From assembly GCA_011525685.1 (NCBI GenBank), contig WYBW01000022.1:62001-126000 (forward strand): 64,000 nt of DNA. The letters run 5' to 3'. This document shows positions 33,337-41,960 of this stretch, piece after piece. This stretch comes from Verrucomicrobiia bacterium. GTDB lineage: Bacteria > Verrucomicrobiota > Verrucomicrobiia > Limisphaerales > JADLHS01. Position 1 is the first letter of the stretch, and every line of letters begins with the position of its first letter. A program made the position numbers and the translations under genes. Under the pieces are notes generated by a model. That model had not been told where the DNA came from. It worked only from the letters and a program-made list of their open reading frames with translations, and made no database searches.

Positions 33337-34440
33337 TTATTGAGATGGTTTTGTTCCCTCGACATCTGATTTTTCGACGGCGGACTTGGGCACGGAACAA
33401 ATCACCTCGACGCCCGTGCCGGGTTGCGACTGCACGTTGAACCTTCCGCCAATCAATCTGGCCCGCTGTTCCATCGTGCGCAGACCAAGCCCGTGAGAAT
33501 CCTGCTGCGGTGAGAATCCGACGCCGTTGTCGCGCACGCGCAACTCTACGCGGTCGGCCTGCTGGCTCAATTGAATCTCAATCCGAGTGGCGCGACCGTG
33601 TTTGAGCGCATTATGCACGGCCTCCTGCGCGATGCGGTAGAGGTGGCTGGCCACGTTCTGGTCATGCACCAAAACTGTGTCAGCCGAAAACTCGGAGGCG
33701 ATGCCGTAACTGGCGGAGACACGTTCGGACAAACTGTCCAACGCTTGAACCAAGCCATCGGGCTGCGGCGGGACGGCGTAGAGTTCGTGGGACAGGTTGC
33801 GGGCCTGGGTGATGGCGGTGGCGAGTTCTTTGGAGAGTTGACCGGCAATATCAGCTTGGGGTGAGTTTGCCGATTCCAAATCGCGTTGCAGACCGTTCAT
33901 TAAGAAAAGCAGCCCGCCGAGTTGCTGGCCCAGCCCGTCATGCAGTTCGCGCGCGATTCGTCCACGTTCGCGTTCGGTCGCCGCCGAGAGTGCTTGCTCA
34001 AGCTGCCGGCGCTCGGTTTCGCTTTGGCATAGGGCTTCTTCCGCCCGCTTGCGCTCAGTGATGTCGGCGCGGATGGCGATGTATTGACGAGGTTTGCCCT
34101 GTTCGTTGAGGAACGGAACGATGGTGGTGTCCACCCAATAGAATGTCCCATCCTTGGCCTTGTTTTTAATCTCGCCCTTCCAAACGTGGCCGTGCGCGAT
34201 GGTGTGCCACAAATCGCGCATGAACTCCTTGGGATGATGGCCGGAATTGATGATGCGGTGGTCTTGCCCCAAGAGTTCCTCGCTCGAATACTTCGAGATC
34301 GCACAGAACTTGTCATTGACGTAGGTGATCTTTCCCTGTGGGTCGGTGATGGCAACGATGGCGTGCTCGTCGAGCGCGGCTTTTAGTTCGGCCACTTCAC
34401 GATAGCGCTCGTCACTTGGTATTGATTGGGAACTGCTCAT
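33337..34440 (-). CDS. Soluble PAS-domain histidine kinase (HisKA_3 type)
   Basis: 367 residues and no transmembrane helix. A PAS domain spans about 20-130 (AIVAITDPQGKITYVNDKF, NKAKDGTFYWVDTTIVPFL) with its PAC tail. The dimerisation box 'RIARELHDGLGQQLGG' has the phospho-His at about 167, and the HATPase at about 290-340 shows 'DNGVGF' and 'GLGLRTMEQRA'. It pairs with the NarL regulator downstream. A cytosolic signal is likely. Its start overlaps a 41-residue membrane micro-protein. Confidence 0.92.
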   Translation of the reverse strand: MSSSQSIPSDERYREVAELKAALDEHAIVAITDPQGKITYVNDKFCAISKYSSEELLGQDHRIINSGHHPKEFMRDLWHTIAHGHVWKGEIKNKAKDGTFYWVDTTIVPFLNEQGKPRQYIAIRADITERKRAEEALCQSETERRQLEQALSAATERERGRIARELHDGLGQQLGGLLFLMNGLQRDLESANSPQADIAGQLSKELATAITQARNLSHELYAVPPQPDGLVQALDSLSERVSASYGIASEFSADTVLVHDQNVASHLYRIAQEAVHNALKHGRATRIEIQLSQQADRVELRVRDNGVGFSPQQDSHGLGLRTMEQRARLIGGRFNVQSQPGTGVEVICSVPKSAVEKSDVEGTKPSQ

Positions 34441-34562
34441 TGGATTCCCCTGTTTGCCTTGCTCGGCGGTAGTGGCTCGCCTTTTCCCGACAAAATGCAG
34501 GTCATCAGCAGGCCGCTGCCGATGACATACAGCATGGAAATGACGACGATGAACGAGTTCAT
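34437..34562 (-). CDS. 41-residue membrane micro-protein coupled to the histidine kinase
   Basis: Reads MNSFIVVISMLYVIGSGLLM then a short polar tail. One transmembrane helix. Its TGA overlaps the kinase ATG (ATGA). It may tether or signal to the soluble kinase; this is inferred from position only. Confidence 0.5.
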   Translation of the reverse strand: MNSFIVVISMLYVIGSGLLMTCILSGKGEPLPPSKANRGIQ

Positions 34563-34576
34563 GATTTCATTCAGAC

Positions 34577-35563
34577 TCACTCCTTCGCCACGTCCAGCGT
34601 GAAGCGGGCAAACTTGGACACGCCGCCGATTTGGACCTGGGCGTAGAGGCGCATCAGGCCGGGCTGTTCGGGTTCGATGTGAAACTCCAGACTGCCTGCG
34701 CCCCGGTCAGAGTCCGCCTTTGGCTCTGCGCCCATCGGATGAATGTGAACGATGGACTTATAGTCCTCGCCAAATCCCACGAGATGCGCGTAGGTGGCCA
34801 TGATGGGTTCAAGCTGGGTGAAGATTTTTCCGTCCGGTGACGTGATGCGGAGTTTGCCCTGCGCGGCGGCGCCGACTTTGAGTTTGGCCTTGTTGAATAC
34901 GATTTCATATTTCAGCCCCTCGACTTCATCCTGCATTTTTACCGCGCGTTCGGAGATGGACCCGCCTTGGGTCGGCGCGGCGATGTCGGCGATGGTGTAT
35001 TCCTGCTCCTGGCTGGCGGCGGGCAACAAATCCGCCCAGGCGCGATACGAACCGGGCTTGAGCGGTGTGAAGCTGAAGGCGTATTCGCCCGGTGTGGCGG
35101 TCGGCACAGGATGCTCGTGATGATAGTCCGTCAAACTCTGGTCGTTGATCAGCAGATGAATTTTCTTCGTGTGGGCTTCCTCCAAGTCGCTCATCAACAC
35201 GGGCGAGCCGTCCTTTTTCGTGAGCCGCAGAATCGCGTCAGCTTTTTGCCCGACTTGTAATGGCGATTGGGTTTTGATGACAGCCTTGATCGTCGGCTCG
35301 GTCGCGTGGCCGTGGCCCACGGCTTTGAGGGCCATGCCACACTTGGGACATTTGCCGGGCTTGTCGGACTCGCTGCCTTCGCATTTCATCGGGCAAATGT
35401 ATTTGGCGGCTGCAGCACCGTGTTCATGGCCGGTCTTTTCGGCAGTGGCATGATCATGACCAGGCGCTTCACCGGCGCTGTGTTCGTGTTCGCTGCGATT
35501 GCAGGCGGTGAAGGCCAGCGCAATCGCCAGCAGGGAAACGGAGAGGAACAGTGTTTTCTTCAT
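34577..35563 (-). CDS. HMBD-containing lipoprotein with beta-sandwich repeats
   Basis: 328 residues from the ATG at 35563. Lipobox 'ALAFTAC', then a His-rich segment, then one heavy-metal-binding module (YICPMKCEGSESDKPGKC, CGMAL). Two similar Ig-like halves follow, each containing a His-rich strand (LTDYHHEHPVPTATPGEY; SIVHIHPMGAEP). It is probably a periplasmic copper-binding protein. It lies downstream of the multicopper oxidase gene by 87 bp. Confidence 0.82.
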   Translation of the reverse strand: MKKTLFLSVSLLAIALAFTACNRSEHEHSAGEAPGHDHATAEKTGHEHGAAAAKYICPMKCEGSESDKPGKCPKCGMALKAVGHGHATEPTIKAVIKTQSPLQVGQKADAILRLTKKDGSPVLMSDLEEAHTKKIHLLINDQSLTDYHHEHPVPTATPGEYAFSFTPLKPGSYRAWADLLPAASQEQEYTIADIAAPTQGGSISERAVKMQDEVEGLKYEIVFNKAKLKVGAAAQGKLRITSPDGKIFTQLEPIMATYAHLVGFGEDYKSIVHIHPMGAEPKADSDRGAGSLEFHIEPEQPGLMRLYAQVQIGGVSKFARFTLDVAKE

Positions 35564-35650
35564 GGATGGTCTTTTTGTTCTTGGCGCGGCGGCTGGCGGC
35601 GCAAGTGTCACCAGTCGTTCGCGCATGATTGGGTTTTGGTTCGTTTGCGC

Positions 35651-37138
35651 TTAATGCCGATGGGGATTGCGATGCGACACGACACGGAAATTCTGCATCA
35701 TGCCGCTGTCTTCGTGTTCGAGGTTGTGGCAGTGGTGGACGTAGTCGCCCTGGTAATCGTCAAAGCGGACCAGCACACGGACGGTTTCTCCGGGCGCGAG
35801 CAGCACCGTGTCTTTCCAGCCCGTGTCCTCGGGCGGCAGCATGTCCATGCCGTGCCGTTCGAGCACTTGCATCAATGCGCCATGCGGGTGCATGGGATGA
35901 AACTCGTCGGAGTTGTTGATGTATTCCCACACTTCGAGTTCGCCAAACGGCACGGTGAAATCGTTTCGGTTGATGTCGAACAACGCGCCGTTAATGAGGT
36001 GCATCATCCCGTCCACGGTGATGACGAACTGGCGCGTCGTCCGCACATCGGCGGGATTGTAAGGGTGGAAGTGCGCCAGTCGTTGCGGGATCGTGCTGTG
36101 TTCCCGGGCCTCGCGGTCCACATGGAAGGTGAGCAATTCCATTTCCGCTCCTTGCGGCGGCATTTCCATTTCACCGTCCATGCCGGCGGTGGTCATTCCG
36201 CCGCCGTGACCGCCGCCCTCGAACGGATGACTCATGAGCGTGAGGCTGTCACCGATCTTGAGTGAACTGAAGTCCACAAGGATTTCCGCGCGCTGGCCGG
36301 GCGCGAGCATGATGGTGGTGACTTCAACCGGCGCTGGCAGAAGACCGGCGTCGTTGGCAATCAACAGATACGGGCGTTCGTCCGGGAAGCCGACGCGGAA
36401 GACGCGGGCGTTCGATCCATTGAGCAAGCGCAGCCGGTAAAGGCCACGATCCACCGAGAGCCAAGGTTGCGGCGTGTTGTTGACGAACACGGCATCGCCA
36501 AGAAAACCGGTCATGGCGTCCATTTCTTCCGGTTCGTAGGCGAGATTCGTTTCGCCATGCGTGCGTTTGTCCTGAAACAGCAACGGCACATCGTGGTCAC
36601 CGCCGGGCAAGCGCAAGCGACGCTCGGCGGGGTCTTCGACGATGAAGAAGCCAGCGAGGCCGAGGTAGGCTTGCTTGGCCGTGAGTCCATCGGTGTGCGC
36701 GTGATACCAATACGTGCCTGCTGGCTGACGAATTGGAAAGTCCACCTCGTAACTGTGACCGGGCGCAACTGCATCACGAGGGTTGCCGTCCATGCTGGCG
36801 GGCGAAATGATGCCGTGCCAGTGCAACACGAGGTTTTCGGAGAGTTGATTGCGGACGTGCGCATGGAAACGCTGGCCGCGCCGCACGCGGATGGTGGGCG
36901 CGGGCACAGAGCCGTTGATGGCAAGCAATGGCGTGGAAACCCCGGGCCAGACTTCGATTCCGGCGGGAGCGGCCACGAGCGGGCTGCCATTCCAGTCCGG
37001 CGGAAAACGCACCGGGAAACCGGGGCGCGCGGATTGCGCATACAAGGTGGTTTTGAGCAATGGCGCGGCGGCGAGCGCCGCCGTCGCCGTGATGGACCGC
37101 CCGAGAAACGAGCGGCGATTCATGGGATTGGTCTTCAT
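35651..37138 (-). CDS. Tat-exported multicopper oxidase (CueO/CopA-like)
   Basis: 495 residues. The Tat signal is 'NRRSFLGRSITATAALAAA'. All four copper-ligand motifs are present: LHWHG, WYHAH, HPMHPHG and the C-terminal HCHNLEHEDSGMM (T1 axial Met). A Met/Gly/His-rich loop (GGHGGGMTTAGMDGEMEMPP) resembles the copper-binding insert of CueO. It oxidises Cu(I) in the periplasm and complements the Cu ATPase and Cus pump. Confidence 0.93.
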   Translation of the reverse strand: MKTNPMNRRSFLGRSITATAALAAAPLLKTTLYAQSARPGFPVRFPPDWNGSPLVAAPAGIEVWPGVSTPLLAINGSVPAPTIRVRRGQRFHAHVRNQLSENLVLHWHGIISPASMDGNPRDAVAPGHSYEVDFPIRQPAGTYWYHAHTDGLTAKQAYLGLAGFFIVEDPAERRLRLPGGDHDVPLLFQDKRTHGETNLAYEPEEMDAMTGFLGDAVFVNNTPQPWLSVDRGLYRLRLLNGSNARVFRVGFPDERPYLLIANDAGLLPAPVEVTTIMLAPGQRAEILVDFSSLKIGDSLTLMSHPFEGGGHGGGMTTAGMDGEMEMPPQGAEMELLTFHVDREAREHSTIPQRLAHFHPYNPADVRTTRQFVITVDGMMHLINGALFDINRNDFTVPFGELEVWEYINNSDEFHPMHPHGALMQVLERHGMDMLPPEDTGWKDTVLLAPGETVRVLVRFDDYQGDYVHHCHNLEHEDSGMMQNFRVVSHRNPHRH

Positions 37139-37176
37139 AGTTTGGTTTGGTGGTTTGGGTTTGCTTCGTTTTGGTG

Positions 37177-37207
37177 GCGGGCTGGCGGCGTGAACACGCC
37201 AGCCCGC
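37177..37207 (-). repeat. Intercistronic hairpin
   Basis: 11-bp perfect stem GCGGGCTGGCG/CGCCAGCCCGC with a 9-nt loop between the mini-lipoprotein stop and the multicopper oxidase start. It could stabilise or attenuate the transcript; no T-run. Confidence 0.4.
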
Positions 37208-37221
37208 GCCTCAAGAGTTTT

Positions 37222-37344
37222 TCAGTGGCTATGCGTGTGCGATGGGGCTGGCTGGCTGGAATTGTCTTCCATGCTGGCGCAACCGGTTAGCACGACGCCG
37301 ACCGTCAACATCGTCAAGAGAAGCAGTGCGATTTTGATTTTCAT
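37222..37344 (-). CDS. His-rich mini-lipoprotein
   Basis: 40 residues: a signal and lipobox 'GVVLTGC', then CASMEDNSSQPAPSHTHSH. It is nearly the same design as the lipoprotein at 19431-19583. It lies between the helical His-rich protein and the multicopper oxidase. Confidence 0.62.
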   Translation of the reverse strand: MKIKIALLLLTMLTVGVVLTGCASMEDNSSQPAPSHTHSH

Positions 37345-37386
37345 GGTTTGAATGGGAACAACGCGGTTCGTGCGGGGACTTCGCGC

Positions 37387-37857
37387 TCAGTGTTTGTGCT
37401 CGTCTTTTGTTTGGGCTTTGATGCCAAATTGCGTCTCCAGGACTTTTATCAGTCCGTCGAGCTTCTTCAGGTTAGCATCGGTCTTGGCCTGATCGTTGGC
37501 GTCGCCGGAGGCGTCGAGGTCTTCGGCGAGTTTGGCGATATTCTTAACCGTGCCTTGGACCTGTGTCTTTTTGTCAGCCGGCGCTTTTGCCGGGAGCGCA
37601 TTGGCAAGGTCGCGGATGGCGAAGGCCAGGTGATGCACATCCGCCAGCTTCTTGCTTTTTACCGTTTCCGCCAGATGGGCGTGGTGCTCGTGGATTTCCT
37701 TGAAGATGCCTTCCACCGTGTCGGGGATTTTTGCCTTTGCTCCCTTTTCCTCGTGCTTCTCACCTTCCTTGTGATCGTGTTGGGCGAACGTCTTCTGCGC
37801 GCCGAACAAACCGATGGCAGCGCAAAGCCCCATCGCCAGTAGTGTTTTCGTTTTCAT
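37387..37857 (-). CDS. Exported His-rich helical protein
   Basis: 156 residues from the ATG at 37857. The signal peptide ends at 'QKTFAQ'. The mature start is HDHKEGEKHEEKGAK, followed by a helical bundle (VEGIFKEIHEHHAHLAETVK, ADVHHLAFAIRDLA, NIAKLAEDLDASG), ending TKDEHKH. It resembles periplasmic metal-binding four-helix proteins in layout. Family uncertain. Confidence 0.75.
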   Translation of the reverse strand: MKTKTLLAMGLCAAIGLFGAQKTFAQHDHKEGEKHEEKGAKAKIPDTVEGIFKEIHEHHAHLAETVKSKKLADVHHLAFAIRDLANALPAKAPADKKTQVQGTVKNIAKLAEDLDASGDANDQAKTDANLKKLDGLIKVLETQFGIKAQTKDEHKH

Positions 37858-37972
37858 AGCTCTTTCGTTTTGCTCTTGTTGTTGCTCCCCGAACTCCGTC
37901 GTAACACCGGGTTTCGCCGACAGGGCGATGGCATTTTGGCGTTCAAGTTTGGGGAAATCTTTTTGGTTCAAA

Positions 37973-38419
37973 TCAAGGGTTGGTGTGGCGCTCAAGTTCA
38001 TCTGCGGGGCGAGACGCATTCATAATCTCCTCAATGGCGTTATGGAGCGGAGTGAGGTCCGGTGATTTCCACAGAATGTGATCCACACCAATTGCTCGGA
38101 ATTGAGCCTCCATATCGGCGGAAAACTGCGTGGCAAAGACCATGATCTTTCCGGAATAGCCCGTCTTGCGCAGCGTCGTGAGCCACTCCAAGCCTGTGAG
38201 TTCAGGCATTACCTGATCGGTGAGTATCAAATCATAAGCACCTGGCTGGTCCAACACCCGGGTGAGCGCTTCCAAGCCGTTTGCTGCGGTTTCGACCTGA
38301 TACCCTTTTTGGGTCAAATACCACGTAATGAGGATGGACACTATTCGATCATCCTCGGCGTGGAGAATGCGCCCACGCGGAATCGGGACTGCATCTGCAT
38401 TGTTCGTCGCGGCTGTCAT
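37973..38419 (-). CDS. Single-domain response regulator
   Basis: 148 residues from the ATG at 38419. Receiver motifs: 'LHAEDDRIV', 'DLILTDQVMPELTGLEW', 'VFATQF' and 'LWKSPDL' with the conserved Lys. There is no output domain. It follows the CBM48-like gene by 17 bp. It may work with the kinase at 33337 or one elsewhere. Confidence 0.85.
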   Translation of the reverse strand: MTAATNNADAVPIPRGRILHAEDDRIVSILITWYLTQKGYQVETAANGLEALTRVLDQPGAYDLILTDQVMPELTGLEWLTTLRKTGYSGKIMVFATQFSADMEAQFRAIGVDHILWKSPDLTPLHNAIEEIMNASRPADELERHTNP

Positions 38420-38436
38420 CGTTCGGTGCGGGTTTG

Positions 38437-38718
38437 TCAGCTTGTAACAATCAACACGGAGTTGTGACCTCCATGCGGATTGGGAACTTGCTCCGGCGCG
38501 GACGGGTCGCAGACCCAAACGCCGTCCACCACGAGCAGGTATTCGTAGCGCCCAGGTGGCAGTGCCAATTCTTTGACCCATCGGTCATGGCTCATGTGAA
38601 GCATCGGCATCGCTGAAGGATGCCAGTCATTGAATGAACCAGCGATGCAGACGCCCCGGGCTTGACCATTGTGGAACTCGATTCGCACCGGGTGCGTCTG
38701 GTTTTTTCTTAATGTCAT
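38437..38718 (-). CDS. Stand-alone CBM48-like protein coupled to an RND pump gene
   Basis: 93 residues with 'VCIAGSFNDWHPSAMPM', 'RWVKELALPPGRYEYLLVVD' and 'NPHGGHNSV', the AMPK-beta/CBM48 fold, very similar to 30238-30540. Its ATG overlaps the stop of the RND pump gene (ATGA), so it is translated with the pump. There is no signal peptide; it would be cytosolic. A link between pump and carbon storage or cell state is speculative. Confidence 0.82.
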   Translation of the reverse strand: MTLRKNQTHPVRIEFHNGQARGVCIAGSFNDWHPSAMPMLHMSHDRWVKELALPPGRYEYLLVVDGVWVCDPSAPEQVPNPHGGHNSVLIVTS

Positions 38719-41700
38719 AATTTTCCTTTCGTGTTTCCTTCCTCAATACCTGCCGTTTCAATTGCGGATGCGTGGACTGCATGTTGGGGGATATTTTTCG
38801 CACCACTGTCTGGCAACGCCGGAATGGCATCCAACGGGTCGGCTTGATCGCGCTGGATGTATTTCTCGGCGGCCTTGCGGCCGAACTTGTAAAACACGGC
38901 AGGCGTTACAGCCATGTCCAGAAGCGTCGAGCTGATGAGTCCGCCGAGAATGACAACGGCGACGGGATACAGAATCTCTTTGCCCGGCTGGCCTGCCGCG
39001 AGCACGAGCGGAATGAGCGCGAGGCCCGCGACGGCGGCGGTCATGGTCACGGGCACGAGCCGTTCGAGCGAGCCGCGCACGATCATGTGCTCGTCGAATT
39101 TTTCGCCCTCGTGCTCCATCAGGTGAATGTAGTGGGAAATCATCATGATGGTGTTACGCGAGGCGATGCCCGCGAGCGTGATAAGGCCGACGAGCGTGGC
39201 GATGGAAACTTTGCCGACCATGAAGTAGGTCAGCGCGAGTCCGCCGATGAAGGCGAGCGGGATGTTCAGCAGGATTTGCCCGACGATCATCGTGGAGCGG
39301 AAGTGCGAGTAGAGCACCAGGAACATCGTTGCCAGTGTGACGATGGAAAGAATGCCGATGAGCCGCGTGGCCTCCTGCTGACTTTGGAACTGGCCTTCGT
39401 AACTGATGAAGAAGCCGGTCGGCAGGTGAACCTGCTCGTTGATCTTCTTTTGAATTTCAGTGACGACCGCACCGAGGTCGCGCCCGGAGACGTTCGCTTG
39501 AACCACAATGCGGCGCTGGACGTTTTCGCGATTGATGATGTTCGGGCCTTTGCTCTCGCGCACGTCAGCCAGCAGCGCCAGCGGGACTTTCTGGCCGTTG
39601 GCCGTATCCACGAGCATTTGGCGCATGTCTTCAACATGGTTGCGCGACGCTTCGTCGTAGCGGACAAACACGTCGTAAGTCTTCTGGCCGTCGAGCACCT
39701 GGGCGACCGTGCGGCCATTGAGCGCGGTCTCAAGCAACTCGTTGAGTTCGCCCACTTGAATGCCGTAGAGCTTGGCTTTATCGCGGTCAGGCTGGATGCG
39801 AACTTGCGGCATCAACACCTGTTTCTCGATCTGCAAGTCCACGATGCCGTCAACGGTTTTCATCTGGCCCTCGACCTCGGCGGCGGCGGCGCGCAACGCT
39901 TCGAGGTTCTCACCAAAAATCTTCACGGCGATCTGTGCGCGCACGCCGGAGAGCAGGTGGTCGAGCCGGTGCGAAATCGGCTGGCCGACGCTGAAGACCA
40001 CGCCGGGGATTTGGCTGAGTTGGGCGCGGACGTCGTCCAGGATTTGCTCGCGGGTGCGTTTGGACTTGCGGAAGTCCACGTCAATTTCGGTGTAGTGGAC
40101 GCCCTCGGCGTGTTCATCCAGTTCCGCGCGCCCGGTGCGGCGTCCGGTGGAGATGACCTCGGGGACGGTGAGCAGCAGCTTCTCCGCGATTTCGCCGATG
40201 CGGTTGGATTGTTTGAGCGACGTGCCGGGCGCGGAGAGCACGTTGATGGTGGCCGTGCCTTCGTTGAACTCGGGCAGAAATTCCTTGCCCATCATCGGGT
40301 AAAGCGCGAACGAGCCGATCACCAGCACCAGCGCGATGCCCATCACCCACCACGGATGGCGCAGCGTGTATTTCAAAATTACCGCGCGGTCGAAGGCTTT
40401 CAGTCGCCGCACGATCCAGCCGTCGGCCTCGTGCTCCATGCGTTTCATGCGCGGCAACAGATAGGAACAGAGTGCGGGAATCACCGTCAGCGAAACAACG
40501 AACGACGCAATCATTGCCACGATGGTCGCCACGCCGATGGGTGCGAACAACCGGCCTTCAATGCCGCCCAACCCGAACAACGGGATGAACACGAGAATGA
40601 TGAGCAGTGTGGCAAAGAGAATGGAGTTCCGCACTTCCGCCGAAGCGTTGGCGATGACGCGCAGAACCGGCTTCGGCTGCGCGGCGTGGCGGTTCTCGCG
40701 CAGTCGGCGGAAGACGTTTTCCACATCTACAATCGCGTCGTCCACCACCATGCCGATGGCCACGGCCAGTCCGCCGAGCGTCATGGTGTTGATGGTGATG
40801 CCCGCCCACTTGAAATAGAGAATGGTCACGACGAACGAAAGCGGGATGGCCGTGAGCGTGATGAGTGTGGTGCGGAAGTTCAGCAGAAACAAAAACAGGA
40901 TGATGACCACCATGATCGCACCGTCGCGAATGGCCTCCTCGACGTTGCTGATGGCGGCGTCAATGAAGCTGGCCTGCTTGAACAGCGGCGTGATCTTGAT
41001 GTCGGCGGGCAACCCTTTTTGGATTTCGGCCAGCGCCCGCTCGACTTCTGCGGTGAGTTTGATGGTGTCCATGCCGGGCTGTTTCTGAACGGACACGATG
41101 ACTGCGGACGCGCCGTTGACGCCGGCGTCGCCGCGCATGACCCGTTTGTCGAATTTCACCTCGGCCACGTCCTTGAGCAGAATGGGCACGCCTTGGCGCG
41201 ATTCGACGACGGTGCTGGCGATGTCTTCGATAGCGATGCTGCGTCCGACGTTGCGGATGAGCGCCTCTTGATTCGCGCCTTCGAGGAATCCACCGGCGGT
41301 GTTGACCTGCGACTTCTCCGCGGCATCAGTGACCTGCTGGAGCGTGATGCCGAAGGCGGCCAGCTTCTCCGGCGAAGCCAGCACCTGGTATTGTTTCACG
41401 CCGCCGCCAATCGGGATGACTTGCGACACCCCCGGAATGGTTAGCAGGCGCGGGCGCACCGTCCAATCGGCGATGGTGCGCACGTCCATCGGCTCGGTCT
41501 TGCCGCCCTCGCTCGACAGGCCGATCAACATGATTTCGCCCATGATGGAGGAAATCGGCCCCATTACCGGGCTGACGCCCTTGGGCAATTTTTCGGCGGC
41601 AAGTTGCAAGCGCTCCTGCACGAGTTGTCGCGCGCGGTAGATGTCCATGCCCCAATCGAATTCAACGTAAAGAATCGAAAGCCCGATGCCGGAGTTGGAG

Positions 41701-41948
41701 CGCACACGCTTGACGCCCGGCGCTCCGTTCAACGCGGTTTCCAACGGCAGAGTCACGAGCGTCTCGACTTCTTCGGGCGCGAGGCCGGCCGCTTCAGTGA
41801 GAATGTTGACGGTCGGGCGGTTCAAGTCCGGGAACACGTCCACCGGCAGTTTGAGCGCCACAAATGCGCCGTAAGCCAGCACGAGGATGCTGGCCGCTAC
41901 GATGAACAGGCGGTTGCGCAACGAAAATTCAATGAGGCGATTAAGCAT
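38715..41948 (-). CDS. HME-RND-type efflux pump, divergent group
   Basis: 1077 residues starting MLNRLIEFSLRNRLF, 12 bp after the adaptor gene. The TM4 motif is AIGMVVDDAIVDVENVFRR: adjacent Asp pair with Asp instead of Met before VEN. This differs from both the CzcA class (DGAVVMVEN) and CusA class of this window, so metal specificity cannot be read off. It ends with a cytosolic Ala/Glu-rich tail. Third RND pump of the island. Confidence 0.88.
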   Translation of the reverse strand: MLNRLIEFSLRNRLFIVAASILVLAYGAFVALKLPVDVFPDLNRPTVNILTEAAGLAPEEVETLVTLPLETALNGAPGVKRVRSNSGIGLSILYVEFDWGMDIYRARQLVQERLQLAAEKLPKGVSPVMGPISSIMGEIMLIGLSSEGGKTEPMDVRTIADWTVRPRLLTIPGVSQVIPIGGGVKQYQVLASPEKLAAFGITLQQVTDAAEKSQVNTAGGFLEGANQEALIRNVGRSIAIEDIASTVVESRQGVPILLKDVAEVKFDKRVMRGDAGVNGASAVIVSVQKQPGMDTIKLTAEVERALAEIQKGLPADIKITPLFKQASFIDAAISNVEEAIRDGAIMVVIILFLFLLNFRTTLITLTAIPLSFVVTILYFKWAGITINTMTLGGLAVAIGMVVDDAIVDVENVFRRLRENRHAAQPKPVLRVIANASAEVRNSILFATLLIILVFIPLFGLGGIEGRLFAPIGVATIVAMIASFVVSLTVIPALCSYLLPRMKRMEHEADGWIVRRLKAFDRAVILKYTLRHPWWVMGIALVLVIGSFALYPMMGKEFLPEFNEGTATINVLSAPGTSLKQSNRIGEIAEKLLLTVPEVISTGRRTGRAELDEHAEGVHYTEIDVDFRKSKRTREQILDDVRAQLSQIPGVVFSVGQPISHRLDHLLSGVRAQIAVKIFGENLEALRAAAAEVEGQMKTVDGIVDLQIEKQVLMPQVRIQPDRDKAKLYGIQVGELNELLETALNGRTVAQVLDGQKTYDVFVRYDEASRNHVEDMRQMLVDTANGQKVPLALLADVRESKGPNIINRENVQRRIVVQANVSGRDLGAVVTEIQKKINEQVHLPTGFFISYEGQFQSQQEATRLIGILSIVTLATMFLVLYSHFRSTMIVGQILLNIPLAFIGGLALTYFMVGKVSIATLVGLITLAGIASRNTIMMISHYIHLMEHEGEKFDEHMIVRGSLERLVPVTMTAAVAGLALIPLVLAAGQPGKEILYPVAVVILGGLISSTLLDMAVTPAVFYKFGRKAAEKYIQRDQADPLDAIPALPDSGAKNIPQHAVHASAIETAGIEEGNTKGKL

Positions 41949-41960
41949 GGCGCGTCCTGT

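Noticed and set aside
38772-41444. 890-codon open frame on the plus strand opposite the third RND pump
   Set aside because: It is an antisense shadow: its protein is His/Asp/Arg-rich low complexity without domains, while the minus strand encodes a full-length RND pump.
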